From: Solanum dulcamara
Lineage: Eukaryota > Streptophyta > Magnoliopsida > Solanales > Solanaceae
Direction of reading: 5' to 3'
Assembly: GCF_947179165.1 (NCBI RefSeq)
Contig: NC_077245.1
Location: 46,897,286 to 46,961,285, forward strand
DNA length: 64,000 nucleotides
Shown: positions 11,600 through 22,981 of the stretch, piece by piece
Position numbering within the stretch: position 1 is the first letter of the stretch
How the letters are laid out: each line of letters starts with the position of its first letter
The notes under the pieces: generated by a model
Database searches by the model: none
The model's input: the letters and a program-made list of their open reading frames with translations, nothing else
What the model was told of the DNA's origin: nothing
Made by a program: the position numbers and the translations under genes

Positions 11600-13080
11600 T
11601 TTCGTCCTCAAAAGTAAAGGAAAAAAAGTACTTGGTGCCTCTAAAAGGTGAGGATATCAAGTTCACATGTCCTGCTCAGTCTCCCAGGTAGCCTCCTCGA
11701 TCGAACGATGCCTCCATTAGAGTTTCACTGGTGGAATATCCTTAGACCTTAACTTCCTAACCTGTCTGTCCAAAATAGCTACAGGCTCCTCCTCAAAGGT
11801 CAAGGACTAATCAAACTGAACCGAATCCCACTGAAGCACGTGACACTCATCTAGGATATATCTCCGTAGCATAGAAATATGGAATACAGGGTGAAAACCC
11901 AAAAGTGCTGGGGCAAAGCTAACTCATAAACTACCTTCCTTACCTGTCTTAAGATCTCAAAAGGGCCAATGAACCTGAGGCTAAGGTTACCCCTCATACC
12001 AAATATCATCATACCTTTCATGGGCGATACTCACAGGAATATCCAGTCTCCAACCATGAACTCCAAAGGCCGCACCCTCCGATCAGCATAACTCTTCTGC
12101 CTACTCTAGGCAGTATAAAGTCTCTCCTGAATCATACGAACTTTGTCTTTCAAATCATGCAGCAAATTGGTGCCCTAAGGCCTAACCTCTAAAGAATCAA
12201 ACCAGCCCACTAGGGAATGACATCTCCTACCATACAATCCTCAAAAGGTGACATCTTAATGTTCGAATGGTAGCTATTATTATATGAAAACTCCGCCAAA
12301 GCCAAGGACTGATCCCACTGACCTCCAAAATCAATAACCCTAGCCTGTAGTATGTCCTCTAATACCTTAAATAGTCCTCTCTAACTGGCCATCGGTCTGG
12401 GGGTGGAAAGCTGTGCTGAGCTCAACTTGGGCACCCAACTCCTTTTATATAAACCCCAAAAATGCAAAGTGAAGTGAGTATCACGTCTGCAATGATAAAT
12501 ATTGGCACCCCATGCAATCGAACCACCTCTCGGATGTAAATCTGAGCCAACTTTATGAAATGTAGGTAGTCTAGACCGGTAAGAAGTGGGTAGACTTAGT
12601 TAATCAATCTACAATGACCCAAATAGAATCAAAACCTTGGGAGGTATGTGGTAAACCTACTACAAAGTCCATAGCTATCCGCTCTCACTCCCACTCCTAC
12701 TTTGGAATGGGTAGTCATTGGGTCAAACCACTTGGCCTCTGATGCTTGAACTTGACCTATTGACAGTTCAAGCACCTAGCCACAAAATCTACAATATCCT
12801 ACTTCATCCCACATCACCAACAATGCTATCATAGGTTGCGATACATCTTTGTCGCACCAGGATGAATGAAATATCTGGAATAATGAGCCTCCTCAAGGAT
12901 GAGCCTGACTAGATCTCCAACTCTAGAAACACAAATACGACCCTCAATCCTCAAAATGCCCCATGGATCTAAGGTTGCCTTCCTAGCCTCCCTACTTAGT
13001 ACCTTGCCATGAATCACTCTCAGCTGTGGGTCCTCAAACTGCTGCACCCGAATCTGCTCCATTAAGGAAGAGCTAGCCTC
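11600..13080 (-). pseudogene. A2 integrase and C-terminal tail (broken)
   Basis: The 12829-13062 frame ends EEAHYSRYFIHPGATKMY, the H-x-H part of the HHCC zinc finger; the CLNC pair follows at about 12750-12775, with an in-frame stop at 12757-12759 that A1 also has (41403-41405). Further down the frame shifts repeatedly, but the sequence still aligns with A1 41450-42490 including the ATWE-type chromodomain-like tail near 11650-11850. Integrase would insert cDNA; this one cannot be made. Confidence 0.72.
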
Positions 13081-13091
13081 TACACAAGCAA

Positions 13092-13610
13092 CTACCCTGC
13101 CTGGCTAAAAAATATCAAGTGAACCATCGGGTTAGCTAAGGACTGAACGTCCAAAGCTAGAGGCCGCTCCTCAACCGATAAGAATGCCAAACTCCCCATA
13201 CTCACCACCTTCTGGCTCAAAGCATCTGCTACCATATTTGCCTTGCCTGGGTGATAAAAAATGGTGAGGTCATAATCCTTCAGCAACTCCAAACACCTGC
13301 GCTGCCTCAAATTAATGTCCTTTTGGCTGAATATGTAATAAAGACTACGATGGTCAGTATTTATCTCACAACATGCTCCATACAAGTAATGCCTCCAAAT
13401 CTTCAATGTGAAGACTACCACCACTAACTCTAAATCATGTGTGGGGTAGTTCCGCTCATGCATCTTCAGCTGCCTAAAGCATATGCAATAACTCTACCCT
13501 GCTACATCAAAATGAAACCCAAGACAACACCTGAAGCATAATACACTATAAATACCTGATCCTCAATAGGAAGAGTGAGAGTCAGAGCTGAAGTCAACAA
13601 GGCTTTGAGA
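13092..13610 (-). pseudogene. A2 RNase H domain (broken)
   Basis: The 13092-13463 frame reads [14 protein letters not shown], then [17 protein letters not shown] and [13 protein letters not shown], standard Ty3/gypsy RNase H blocks. Upstream (near 13540) the first catalytic block, normally YCDASG, reads YYASG, so the first aspartate is lost. A frameshift separates the two parts. Confidence 0.8.
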
Positions 13611-13749
13611 TTCAAGAAGCTCGCCTCACGCTTGTCAAACCACTGGAAAGGAATATTCTTCTTAGTCAATTTAGTCAAAGGTGTTGTAATGAAAAAGAAC
13701 CCCTCTACAAACCATCAATGAAATCCTACCAACTCGACAAAACTACAAA

Positions 13750-14616
13750 TCTCAATAGGAGAAGTGGGCCTAGCCCAATCACAAACAGCCGCTACCATCG
13801 CCGGATCTACCATAATCCCATCCTTGGATAGAACGTGCCCTAGGAATGCTACATAATCAAGCCAAAATTCACACTTACTGAATTTGGCATACAACTGCTG
13901 ATCCTACAAAGTCTGAAATACTATTCTTATGTATTTCTCATGCTGCTCTTTTTTCGCGGAGAAGACTAGAATGTCATCAATGAATTCTATGAAAAAAGAG
14001 TCCAAGTAGGGCCTGGAAAAATAGTTCATCAAATCCATGAATGCTGTAAGAGCATTAGTCAACCCGAAAGACACGACTAAGAACTCATAGTGCCCGTATC
14101 GAGTCCTGAAAGCAGTCTTAGGTATATCTGACTCTCTAATCCTCAACTGGTGATACCCTGACCTCATGTCTATCTTAGAGAACACTTCATCACCCTAGAG
14201 CTGGTCAAATAGGTCATCAATCTGTGGCATCAGGTACCTATTCTTGATGGTTACCTTATTCAGCTGCCTATAATCAATACACATACGCAATATACCATCC
14301 TTCTTCTTCACAAACAAAATAAGAGCACCCTAAGGAAAAATATGTGCCTGATAAACCCCTTACTCAAGAGGTCCTGGAGCTGCACCTTAAGCTCCCTCAA
14401 CTCAACTAGAGCCATTCGATACGGTGGAATAGAGATTGGTTGTGTACCCGGCCCAACATCAATACCAAAATCAATATCATGCTCAGGAGGAAGACCAGGA
14501 GAATCAGTGGGAAACACATCAAGGAACTCTCGGACCACCGGAACAGAATCAATAGAAGGAGTGTCAGAAATAGTATCACAGACATAAGCAAAATAGTCTA
14601 GACACCTTTTCCCCAC
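13750..14616 (-). pseudogene. A2 reverse transcriptase (broken)
   Basis: 14308-14616 holds LPPEHDIDFGIDVGPGTQPI and the start of RT; 13904-14185 holds [15 protein letters not shown] and the active-site block FIDDILVFS with both aspartates (about 13973-13978). Between them an in-frame stop at 14195-14197 interrupts FDQL(stop)G; the same stop is in A1 at 36388-36390. The active site is preserved, but the frame is not. Confidence 0.85.
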
Positions 14617-14619
14617 TAA

Positions 14620-15240
14620 CCGCTAAGCCCTAAGAAAGGAAATCACACCACACGGCATATGAATAACTGCACCTGCCTACACGATTGGAGAAATACCAGG
14701 CATACACAAAGTAACGGTCTTGGAAAAGGAATCTAAAACCGCATGATGAGTAGACAACCAGTCCATGCCTAGAATTGAGTCAAAGTCTACCATATCTAGA
14801 AAAATCAAGTCCGCTCTATATCATACCCCATAATAGTCACCACATAGGATCGATACACTTGATCCACTACTAAAGAATCACCTATGAGGGTAGCTACATA
14901 CATAGGCATAGGAAATGGCTTACATCTCACATAAAACATCCCATTGAGTAGTATAACTAGCAGACACATAGGAGTAAGTAGACCCTAGATCAAATAAAGT
15001 ACAGGCAGGCTACTAAGAGATGGAGATCATACCTTTGATGATGGCATCTGATGTCTCTGCCTTCAGCCTATCCGTATAGATATACATATGGTTGTGTCCA
15101 CCTCTACCACCTATACGGCCTGCCTGGTGACCACCCATAGTACCCTGAGATTCACCTATACCACCCTGCACAATCTCTCTAGGAAGTTGAACTAGGGCCT
15201 TGAGGGCTTGAGCCTGCTGATCTTGTTGACTCTGGCGCAT
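14620..15240 (-). pseudogene. A2 aspartic protease and linker (broken)
   Basis: Around 14985-15005 the minus strand reads TLFDLGSTYSYVS, the retropepsin D[ST]G block with DLG in place of DSG. MVDFDSILGMDWL follows near 14770. An in-frame stop at 14623-14625 in the PR-RT linker (RA-stop-RLVGK) is shared with A1 (35962-35964). Confidence 0.75.
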
Positions 15241-16322
15241 CTAGCATCTACGATGTGTAATAGTAGGACACTCTCTAGCAAAGTGGCCTACCATACCACA
15301 CTCATAACACAAACTTCTAAATGAACCACCAAGTAATGTACCGACTGTACCTGAATGGCCACTACAACCCGAATATGCAGAAGTCTAACCTTGAGAAGAC
15401 TAACCCAAAGTCTGACCGCTTTGACCGCTGGCACCTGTTGGTCCACCATCGGTAAGCTGCAAGGCTACCTGTACAAGTCTACTGGGTCGATACTGCTGGG
15501 GATGGCCTCTGCCAAAAGAACCCCTATCGTGTGACTAGTGCCCACTGAAAATGCCTTGGCGATGAGGTCTCTTGTCGCTGCCTCCATAGGCCTCTTGACA
15601 TATAGACTTAATAGTAAAAGACATGATCTACTATTTATAGGAAAGAACAACCCGATGCAATCATCTTCTCTATGGCCAACCTCAGAAAAACCGATAATCC
15701 TCTAACAAATCAGCGTATCCACTCCTTCTCTGTCAACATAATTATGGTGGAGTGTCTGGAGAGATCATGGAATTAAGACTCATACTAAAGGACCATCATT
15801 AATCCCTATACCAGCAATGTGAACTCATCTCTCAACCGCTCCCTCAAACTGTGGGTACATACTTTTCCATGAAAGCCTCGAAGAAGTAAGTCCATGACTT
15901 TGGTGATAATCCTACGGGTTTGCAATTGAGGTAAGACCTCTACCACTACTTCGCCGGTCCATCCAGTTGAAAAGCAGTATAATGAAACCCATGAGACTCT
16001 ACCAACCCAAGGTTATGCAACCTCTCCTGGCAACTGATCAAAACCTCATGCGCATCCTCGCCTGCGTCATTGGAGAATCTAGGAGGGACAAATCTGATAA
16101 ACCTACCCAATATCTTCTTCTCCTCTGCATTCATAACCGGCCTAGCCACCATGTGTTGAGAAACTGGAGGAATATGCTGAATCACCGGACTGGGAGCTGT
16201 AGTAATGGGCTGTAGAACTAGGGCCGGATCATATTGTTCCCCTACCTACCCTAAAGTCTGAGCCTCCTCTCAGACCTGAGGTACAGATGAAGTGCTAGGT
16301 AATGTCCCAACTCAAAACATAC
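15241..16322 (-). pseudogene. A2 gag (5' truncated, broken)
   Basis: 15946-16185 carries ILGRFIRFVPPRFSNDAGED and ends FQLDGPAK, followed by the WW of the gag capsid domain. An intact CX2CX4HX4C zinc knuckle, CYECGMVGHFAREC, is encoded at 15268-15309. The gag N-terminus is cut at 16322, inside a segment aligning with A1 about 34275-34300, where LTR X starts. Confidence 0.8.
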
Positions 16323-19125
16323 TGTAACACCCCCTAAAAAAGTTGTATATGGTGTTCCAATTTTCGATGAAAATGATTCAACTTCTATATTTTGGGCTTC
16401 ACTTTTCATAGGTTTGTCCAAATTAGGTGATTCAAATTTATAAATAATTCCAACATCATTACCTAGAACTTTTGTGAAGACCGTATCTTAAGATTCAGAG
16501 GCTAAGTAGGTCAAATAAATTAATTTTTGCAAGACATGGTCTGTGATGAAATTGAGTATTTGTAGAAGAAAATTCATATAACACTATATAATGCTCCAAA
16601 TCAGTTGATTCTTGAACGAAATAAAAGTAGAATTCTATAAAAACAATTCATATGAGACACCAAATCCTAATGAGGAATTTATCTTGTTCAAATGCAGCTC
16701 CGAAAAAGGGTATTCCATTAAAAAAAGGTTCATCTCACCAACAATGGAAAGATCTAGATTCATTTGAGATCATCAATGACATCAATCATCCTCCATTTGA
16801 TATCACCCATGGCATCACAATCCTCCATTAAATTTTCAAAATTTTCTTTATAATTATTTTAATTTTTGTTAGGTTCTTCCTTCACATCTACAAATACCCA
16901 TCTTATTTCATCATTTTGTTCATCAAGCTTTCTCAAACAACTCTTCTCTATATACACTTCTTTAATCATTATCAAAATATAGTTTTAGTTCTTAGTAGTG
17001 TATAAATAGTATTCTGGTAATTCATATACTCTGGGTAGTACACAAAATGTTCTGGCGAGGAGAAAAGGCTAGGACTCAAGAATGTTAATTAAGTCCTTCG
17101 ATTCTAAGTAAAGCTTCAGATTTCAGGTATGTAAGGCTTCAATGAGAGTATTCCTTCCATTATCATGCCTAAATTGTTTTGATTATATGATAAATTATAT
17201 TTATTTACCTAATTCTTTTCAAGTTTTACCCTAAGGTATGTGGATATTGATTCATAGATCCTTTCATGCATGAAGCCCAAATAAATTATCAAAGTTTTCT
17301 ATTTAATTTAAGTATAAAACTTTATGGGTTTTCATATCATGATTCCAAATATATAGATTATTAAGTATTTTAAGTTTAATTACCTATCTTATATTAGTGT
17401 ATGTAAGTCTTCAATGAGAGTATTCCTTCTACGTCATGCCTAAATTATTTTGATTATATGATAATTTATGTTTATTTACCCAATTCTCTTTAAGTTTTAC
17501 TCTAAGGTATGTGCGTAATGATTCATGGATCCTTTCATCCATGAAGCCCAAATAAATTATCAATGTGTTATATTTAATTCAAGTATGAAACTTTATGGGT
17601 TTTCATATCATAATTCCAAATGTATAGATTGTTAAGTATTTGAAGTTTAATTACCTATCTTATATTAGTGTATGTAAGGATTCAATGTGAGTATTCCTTC
17701 CACTCTCATGCCTAAAGTATTTTGATTATATGATAAATTATGTTTATTTTCTTTAAGCTTTACTCTAAGTTATGTGGGTGTTTATCCATGAGTTCTTCCA
17801 CCCATGTAGTCCAAAACTCTTTCAACTAAATCTCTTGATTTCAAGTAAGATTTTCTTATGGGTAATTCTTATTTCTACTTAATAGCATGAATCATGGTAA
17901 AATTAATGATTATTAGTCTATTTTAATGCAAAATAATTTCATAGGTATGGATTGATGGTTTGCAAGTATTTTCTCTATTTAGCTCTTTAAAGGTTTTTGA
18001 AATTCATGGTGGGTTATTTAAATCATTATTTTTTTATTAATGAATTTCAAAGTATTTATACATAATTTCATTTGCATACATGCTTGAAATTTGAAGTAAT
18101 TTTAACCCACCTAGTTTTATTATATTTTCAATAAAGTTTGACTTGAAAGCTTTGACTCCAAATAAATATTTATGAAAGCAATGTCTATGATCAAAAGAGA
18201 GTCTTATGAAAAATAAGAACGATGAACTGCTATGAATGATGAATTCTTTATGCAATAAGGACAATTCTTTCATATTTGAATCACCAAATATTTTAATGAG
18301 CTATTCCACCGAATATGATGTTTTGAATTCTCAAGGTATATGCTATGAATATTTTTAAGTATTAAACTATTCTGTGGGATTGACTTAGCACCGAATGGGG
18401 CATTGAGGTGGGATTCGGTAAGGAAATCCTAGTAGCAACCCCTCGTCTCATTAACTATGTGCCAACATAGGAGCCCTTGTAGGCTTAGGCTAATGCATCC
18501 ACCAATAGCCCCTAAATTTAAAGTTAAAGAAATGAATGAAGTTGACCGAGTTCTACTCGACAAGTTGTCTCTTCGGCCAATGTAGGGGTTATGTTGGATT
18601 CCATGTAATAGCTCGCATGGTCTTAAATGTCGGTTATGGTCATCTTCCCACAAAATAAATATTTTAAAGTATATCTATTCCATTGGTTATGCATGCATTG
18701 CATTGTGTTTCGTATTACATAAATGTTTTAATGTTTCCTTAATGTTCATGCATGCCTACTTACTTAATACATTCAAAGTACTAACACATACTCTTTCGAC
18801 TGCATGATATAACCATGTAGGGACCGATACTCCTTCTCGTTCTCCTCCATGTGGCTAGTTGAGATTTTGTTTGAAGACTACTTTTGGTGAGTTCCCATGT
18901 TCCGGGAATAATACTCCTTTATCTTTCTAGCTTATGATATGTTGAGATCTTTAGAAACTTACTATGACATTTCTTTCTATTATGATTGAGGGTGAGCTAG
19001 GGACTTGTCTTAGCTCCATTAAATCTAAAAGTTAGAGGTATTGTTGGACATATGTAAGTTGAAGATTTACTATTATAATTTCCGCTTATTTATTTATTTA
19101 TTTATTGTCATTACCTATATTTCGT
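16323..19125 (+). repeat. LTR X, right end truncated
   Basis: Starts TGTAACACCCCCTAAAAAAG inside A2 gag. Landmarks shared with the C-element LTR in the same order (tgacttagcaccgaatg, the actaygtgccaacr-type block, ccatgtggctagtt) show it is a related LTR. The C LTR continues about 100 bp further to a TGACA end, while X runs through a (ttta)n tract at 19084-19106 and then meets B integrase sequence near 19125. The right boundary is therefore a deletion joint rather than an LTR end, and no target duplication is expected. Confidence 0.65.
17129..17800 (+). repeat. Tandem array, about 271-bp unit, 2.5 copies
   Basis: The unit starts atgtaag at 17129, 17401 and 17672 (periods 272 and 271). The first two copies are nearly full length and close; the third breaks off around 17800. 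It lies inside LTR X. The unit includes the ttcatccatgaagccc block that occurs once in the C LTR, so the array is an internal amplification of LTR sequence. Confidence 0.85.
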
Positions 19126-19540
19126 GATACCTCAACACTCGATCTCCCCCTTTGGCAAAAGCCATCACATTGTGCTTATGAACATCTTCTTTTAATTGAA
19201 GGATAATAGGATCTTGATCTTTCTTTTACTTTACCTCAACAATTAATGAAGTCTCACTCCATTCTGAATAGTCTCACTCCCTCATCAGAGTTTACAAGAT
19301 GAACTCCCAACCATTCTAGTCTATGCACTTTTTTGGCAAAATTTTTCTTCTATTCCTCCACATGGTAGGTGCTTCCAATGAAAAACCTACTAAGAGCATC
19401 AACAACAGCATTAGCTTTACTTGAATGGTAGAGAATACTCATGTGATAATCTTTGAGCAAGTCAAGCCATCTCATCTGTCTCAGGTTTAGCTCTTTCTGA
19501 CTAAATAAATATTGTAGGCTCTTGTGATTAGTAAACACAT
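19126..19540 (-). pseudogene. Element B RNase H end and RH-IN linker
   Basis: 19350-19538 reads FTNHKSLQYLFSQKELNLRQ and ANAVVDALSR, the C-terminal RNase H block. After it, frames read down to 19126 as ...VMAFAKGGDRVLRY, the linker just before the integrase zinc finger. The zinc finger and catalytic core are absent: sequence switches to LTR X. The other part of B integrase is at 3840-4480. Confidence 0.75.
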
Positions 19541-19559
19541 CTAGATGCAGGCCATAGAT

Positions 19560-20700
19560 ATAATGATGCCAAATCTAAAGATCAAATACTACCGTTGCCA
19601 TCTCTAGATCACGAGTTAGATAATTCTTCGCATAGATCTTAAGCTTTATGGAAGCATATGCTATTACCTTTCCTTACTGCATCAATAGTAGACCCAGTCC
19701 AACTTTGGACGGATCACAACAGATTATAAAACCATCTGTTCTCTCAGGTAGGGATAAAATCAGAGTAGTGATCAATCTTGTTTTCCACTTTTGTAAACTC
19801 TTCTTACAAGCATCAGACAATTGAAACTTAGACTTATTGTGAGTCAACTTAGTCAATGGCGACAATATGGATAAAAATCCCTGAAGAAATATTTTATAAT
19901 AACCAACAGAACCCATCAAACTTCTTATATCGATTAGAGATATGGGTTTGGGCCAGTTCTTAACATTTTCAATCTTCTGCGAATTTACTCGAATACCATC
20001 ATTAGAAATAATATGTCCTAAGAATGCCATAGATGCAAGCGAGGACTTACACTTTGAAAACTAAGCATATAAATCCTTTTTCTTTAGTGTTTGGAGAACA
20101 ATTCTGAAATGGTTGGCATTCTCCTTCTTACTCCTCGAATAGATTAGAATGTCATCGATAAACATGATAACAAACATTTCTAAGAACTGCTTGAACAATC
20201 TATTCATGAGGTCTATGAATATTGCAGGAGTGTTAGTCAAATCGAAGGACATAACTAGGAACTCATTGTGACCATATTTGGTTATGAAGTCCGTTGTTGG
20301 AATGTCACTTCACCTCTGATGATAGCCTGATTTGAGGTCTATCTTGGAGAAAAAAAACATGAATTGGTCGAAACCCTTATCTAGAATATCTTTCGACTGC
20401 TCTTTCAACTCTTTTAACTCTGCAAGAGCTATTCTATGTGGCAGAATAGAAATAGGCTGAGTATCGAGAAGAACGTCTATTCTGAATTCTATTTCCCTAT
20501 CATGAGGGACTACATGCAAATCCTCATGAAAAAGTTTTAGAAACTCATTTACAATGAGAACGGATTGAAGGGTCGACGTCTTTACATTATCAACTCTAAC
20601 TTGGACAATGTGGTATATACACCCTTTGGAGACTAACTTTCTAAAGGTATGAAATGAATCGACCCTTAGGCAAAGCTGGACTACCCTTCCACTCAATAAC
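19560..20700 (-). pseudogene. Element B reverse transcriptase and RNase H start
   Basis: 20061-20252 has the active-site block [10 protein letters not shown] (aspartates about 20151-20156). 19674-20030 continues with FLGHIISNDGIRV and ends ICCDPSKVGLGLLLMQ, the start of RNase H with its first aspartate kept. 20310-20696 covers the linker and RT start, EIEFRIDVLLDTQPISILP and FFSKIDLKSGYHQR. Several frameshifts separate them. Of all RT copies here this one keeps the most recognisable motifs, but no continuous frame exists. Confidence 0.85.
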
Positions 20701-21060
20701 TAGCTCATTCAGAAATTAAAACTTGATAATTTGAGTTCTACAATCAACTGAGGCATAACAAGTATACAGCCAGTCCATTCTAAAAATGCAAACAAAGTCA
20801 ACTATATCTAACTTAACTAAGTTGACAGAAGTATCTTTATAATAGCTAGAGACTATACAGTTATGATAGACCTTCTTAGCTAGAATAGACTCACCAACAG
20901 GAGTATATACACTGAATGGTTCTAAGAGTTGTTCAGGGATAATTCCAAACTTAATGGCTACATAAGGATTCACAAAAGATAAAGTAGCACCTGGATGTAG
21001 TAATGCGTAAACATCATGGGAAAAGACTCAAAGCACACCAATAATAACATTTGGTGAGTT
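20700..21060 (-). pseudogene. Element B protease region
   Basis: 20716-20973 reads VGESILAKKVYHNCIVS then KLDIVDFVCIFRMDWLYTC, matching the second half of Ty3/gypsy protease (normally ...LDMVDFDVILGMDWL). The catalytic DSG block lies upstream at about 20990-21010 and is degraded. Confidence 0.7.
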
Positions 21061-22910
21061 CTCTTGGTAATGCTGATTAGCCATAGCATACAAGTGGTTT
21101 GAACCTTCGCCTTCTCCTAAATTAACACTTATCAGATTACCTCCGTCATTACCTTGATTTCACATGGGACAATCTTTTAGAAAGTGACCCATCATACCAC
21201 ACTAGTAACACCTATTGGTCCCAACAAGACACTCTCCCAAATAAGGCCTTTTACACTTATTACAATATGTCTTGTGTGAAGAATGTTGGACCATACTTTC
21301 CTCGGACTGAGAGCCTTGAACTCTGATATTCGGGTGTCTTTGAGACCTATGATCATTTATGTTATTAGTTGTATGTGCACTAGCTATAGATGGTGCATAA
21401 CCAAAAGACCTTTTCTAAAAAAAATAGCAGTTGCCATTACCACCCTTCTTATGGTTGCCTTCATTACCTGCAAACTTAAATCTCTTTCGTTGAAGCTCCT
21501 CCATATCCTTCTTCTTATTTTCCTCAACATGTTGGGCATACATCATGAGTCTGGATGTGTCCATATCTTAGATAAACAAAGCTTCCTGATACCCCTTCTT
21601 CATATGCCTGCCCAAACTCAAAATAAGCTTCCTTAACTTGGCCCTCGCATCGGAGACCATATCTGGAAAACTAAATGAATTTGAGACTATAGTCCTTGAA
21701 AATCATCCCCTCTATCTTTAATTGCACAAACTCTTCCATATTTGCCTCCTTTAGCTCTAGTGGAAAGAAGTGGTCTGGGAATACATTCTCGAACTCATCC
21801 CAGACTGCAGGCTCAACATACTCACCTCTACTTTCCTTTCACTAGTTGTACTAGATATTAGAAATATCTTTGACCAGGTAGGAGATAAGTTCAACTTCTT
21901 CTATCTCTATGGGATGCATTACTTTCAAGATCTTCCGCATGTCTTTAATGAAATTTTGAGGATCTTCCTCAACTATGGAACTAGTGAAGATTGGAGGGTT
22001 CATTCTTAGAAAATCTCCAATTTGATTGGAAGCAGATAGCTCTTGGGATCTAGATCAGGGCACTGGAGTGCCCTAACAACTAGAATGTGCAACCATCAAC
22101 TGGGTGATCATAGATATATCCTTCTTCTTATTTTTCTCAACATGTTGGGCATACATCATGAGTCTGGATATGTCCATAGCTTAGATAAACAAAGCTGCCT
22201 GACACCCCTTTTTCATATGTCTGCCCAAACTCAAAACAAGCTTCCTTAACTTGGCCCTCGCATCGGAGACCATATCTAGACAACTAAATGAATTTGAGAA
22301 TATACACCTTAAAAATCATCCCCTCTAGCTTCAATTTCACAAACTCCTCCATATTTTCCTCCCTCAGCTCTAGCGCAAAGAAGTGGTCTGGGAATACATT
22401 CTCGAACTCATCCCAGACCGCAGGTTCAACATACTCACCTCTACTTTTCTCCCACTGGTTTTACTAGACATTAGAAACATCTTTGACCAGGTAGCAGATA
22501 AGTTCAACACTTTCTATCTCTGTGGGATGTATTTCTTTCAAGATCTTCCACATGTCATTAATGAAATTTTGAGGATCTTCCTCAACTATGGAACTAGTGA
22601 AGATTGGAGGGTTCATTCTTAGAAAATATCCAATTTGATTGGAAGCAGATAGCTCTTGGGAGCTAGATCAGGGCACTAGAGTGCCCTGATGACTAGACTG
22701 TGCAACCATCAACTGGGTGATCATACAGATAGCTTCCCTAAATTTAGCCTCAGAAGTCATTTTGGGCTGGGCAGTTTGCGAAATCTCTTGATTTTCATTC
22801 TCAACCTCATTCTCAATAGCTCAAGCTCAGTTCTGGGTCTGTATTCTAGATGGTTGTGGAATCTCTCTCTCATCAATGTTCCTTTGACTTAAAGTTCTTT
22901 TTAAAGGCAT
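21060..22910 (-). pseudogene. Element B gag with internal 613-bp duplication
   Basis: Minus-strand start at 22908-22910 (MPLKRTLSQRNID). The capsid-type region (NPPIFTSSIVEEDPQNFIND...) occurs twice because 21503-22115 and 22116-22728 are a direct tandem duplication. Two zinc-knuckle blocks follow: CNKCKRPYLGEC (H replaced by Y) and, near 21170-21211, CY(stop)CGMMGHFLKDCP with a stop in place of one residue. Gag coats the retrotransposon RNA; this copy is dead. Confidence 0.8.
21503..22728. repeat. 613-bp direct tandem duplication in B gag
   Basis: The word catgttgggcatac starts at 21528 and 22141, and long flanking stretches are nearly the same in both units (for example tcctcaactatggaactagt in each). 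Unit joint near 22115. Confidence 0.9.
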
Positions 22911-22981
22911 GATCTGAAATCATGAAACACATGAATTAGAAGGCAATTTCCTAGAGTTAAATTTTATAGCACGAACTGAAG
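22911..22981 (-). other. Element B leader, first part
   Basis: Noncoding sequence upstream of B gag on the minus strand; interrupted at 22982 by element C and continued at 30600. Confidence 0.6.
22977..22981. repeat. Target site duplication of element C, left copy (tgaag)
   Basis: Identical to 30595-30599, immediately outside the two LTR ends of element C. Confidence 0.85.

Larger units (their letters stand above)
8656..16322 (-). mobile_element. Element A2, Ty3/gypsy chromovirus, 5' truncated
   Basis: Order on the minus strand: broken gag, PR, RT, RNase H, IN, tail, then 3' LTR. The gag start, leader, primer site and 5' LTR are missing because LTR X begins at 16323. It is a sister copy of A1 (30864-45460): same LTR ends, same domain order, and several identical stop positions. 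It sits in LTR D0. Confidence 0.82.
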
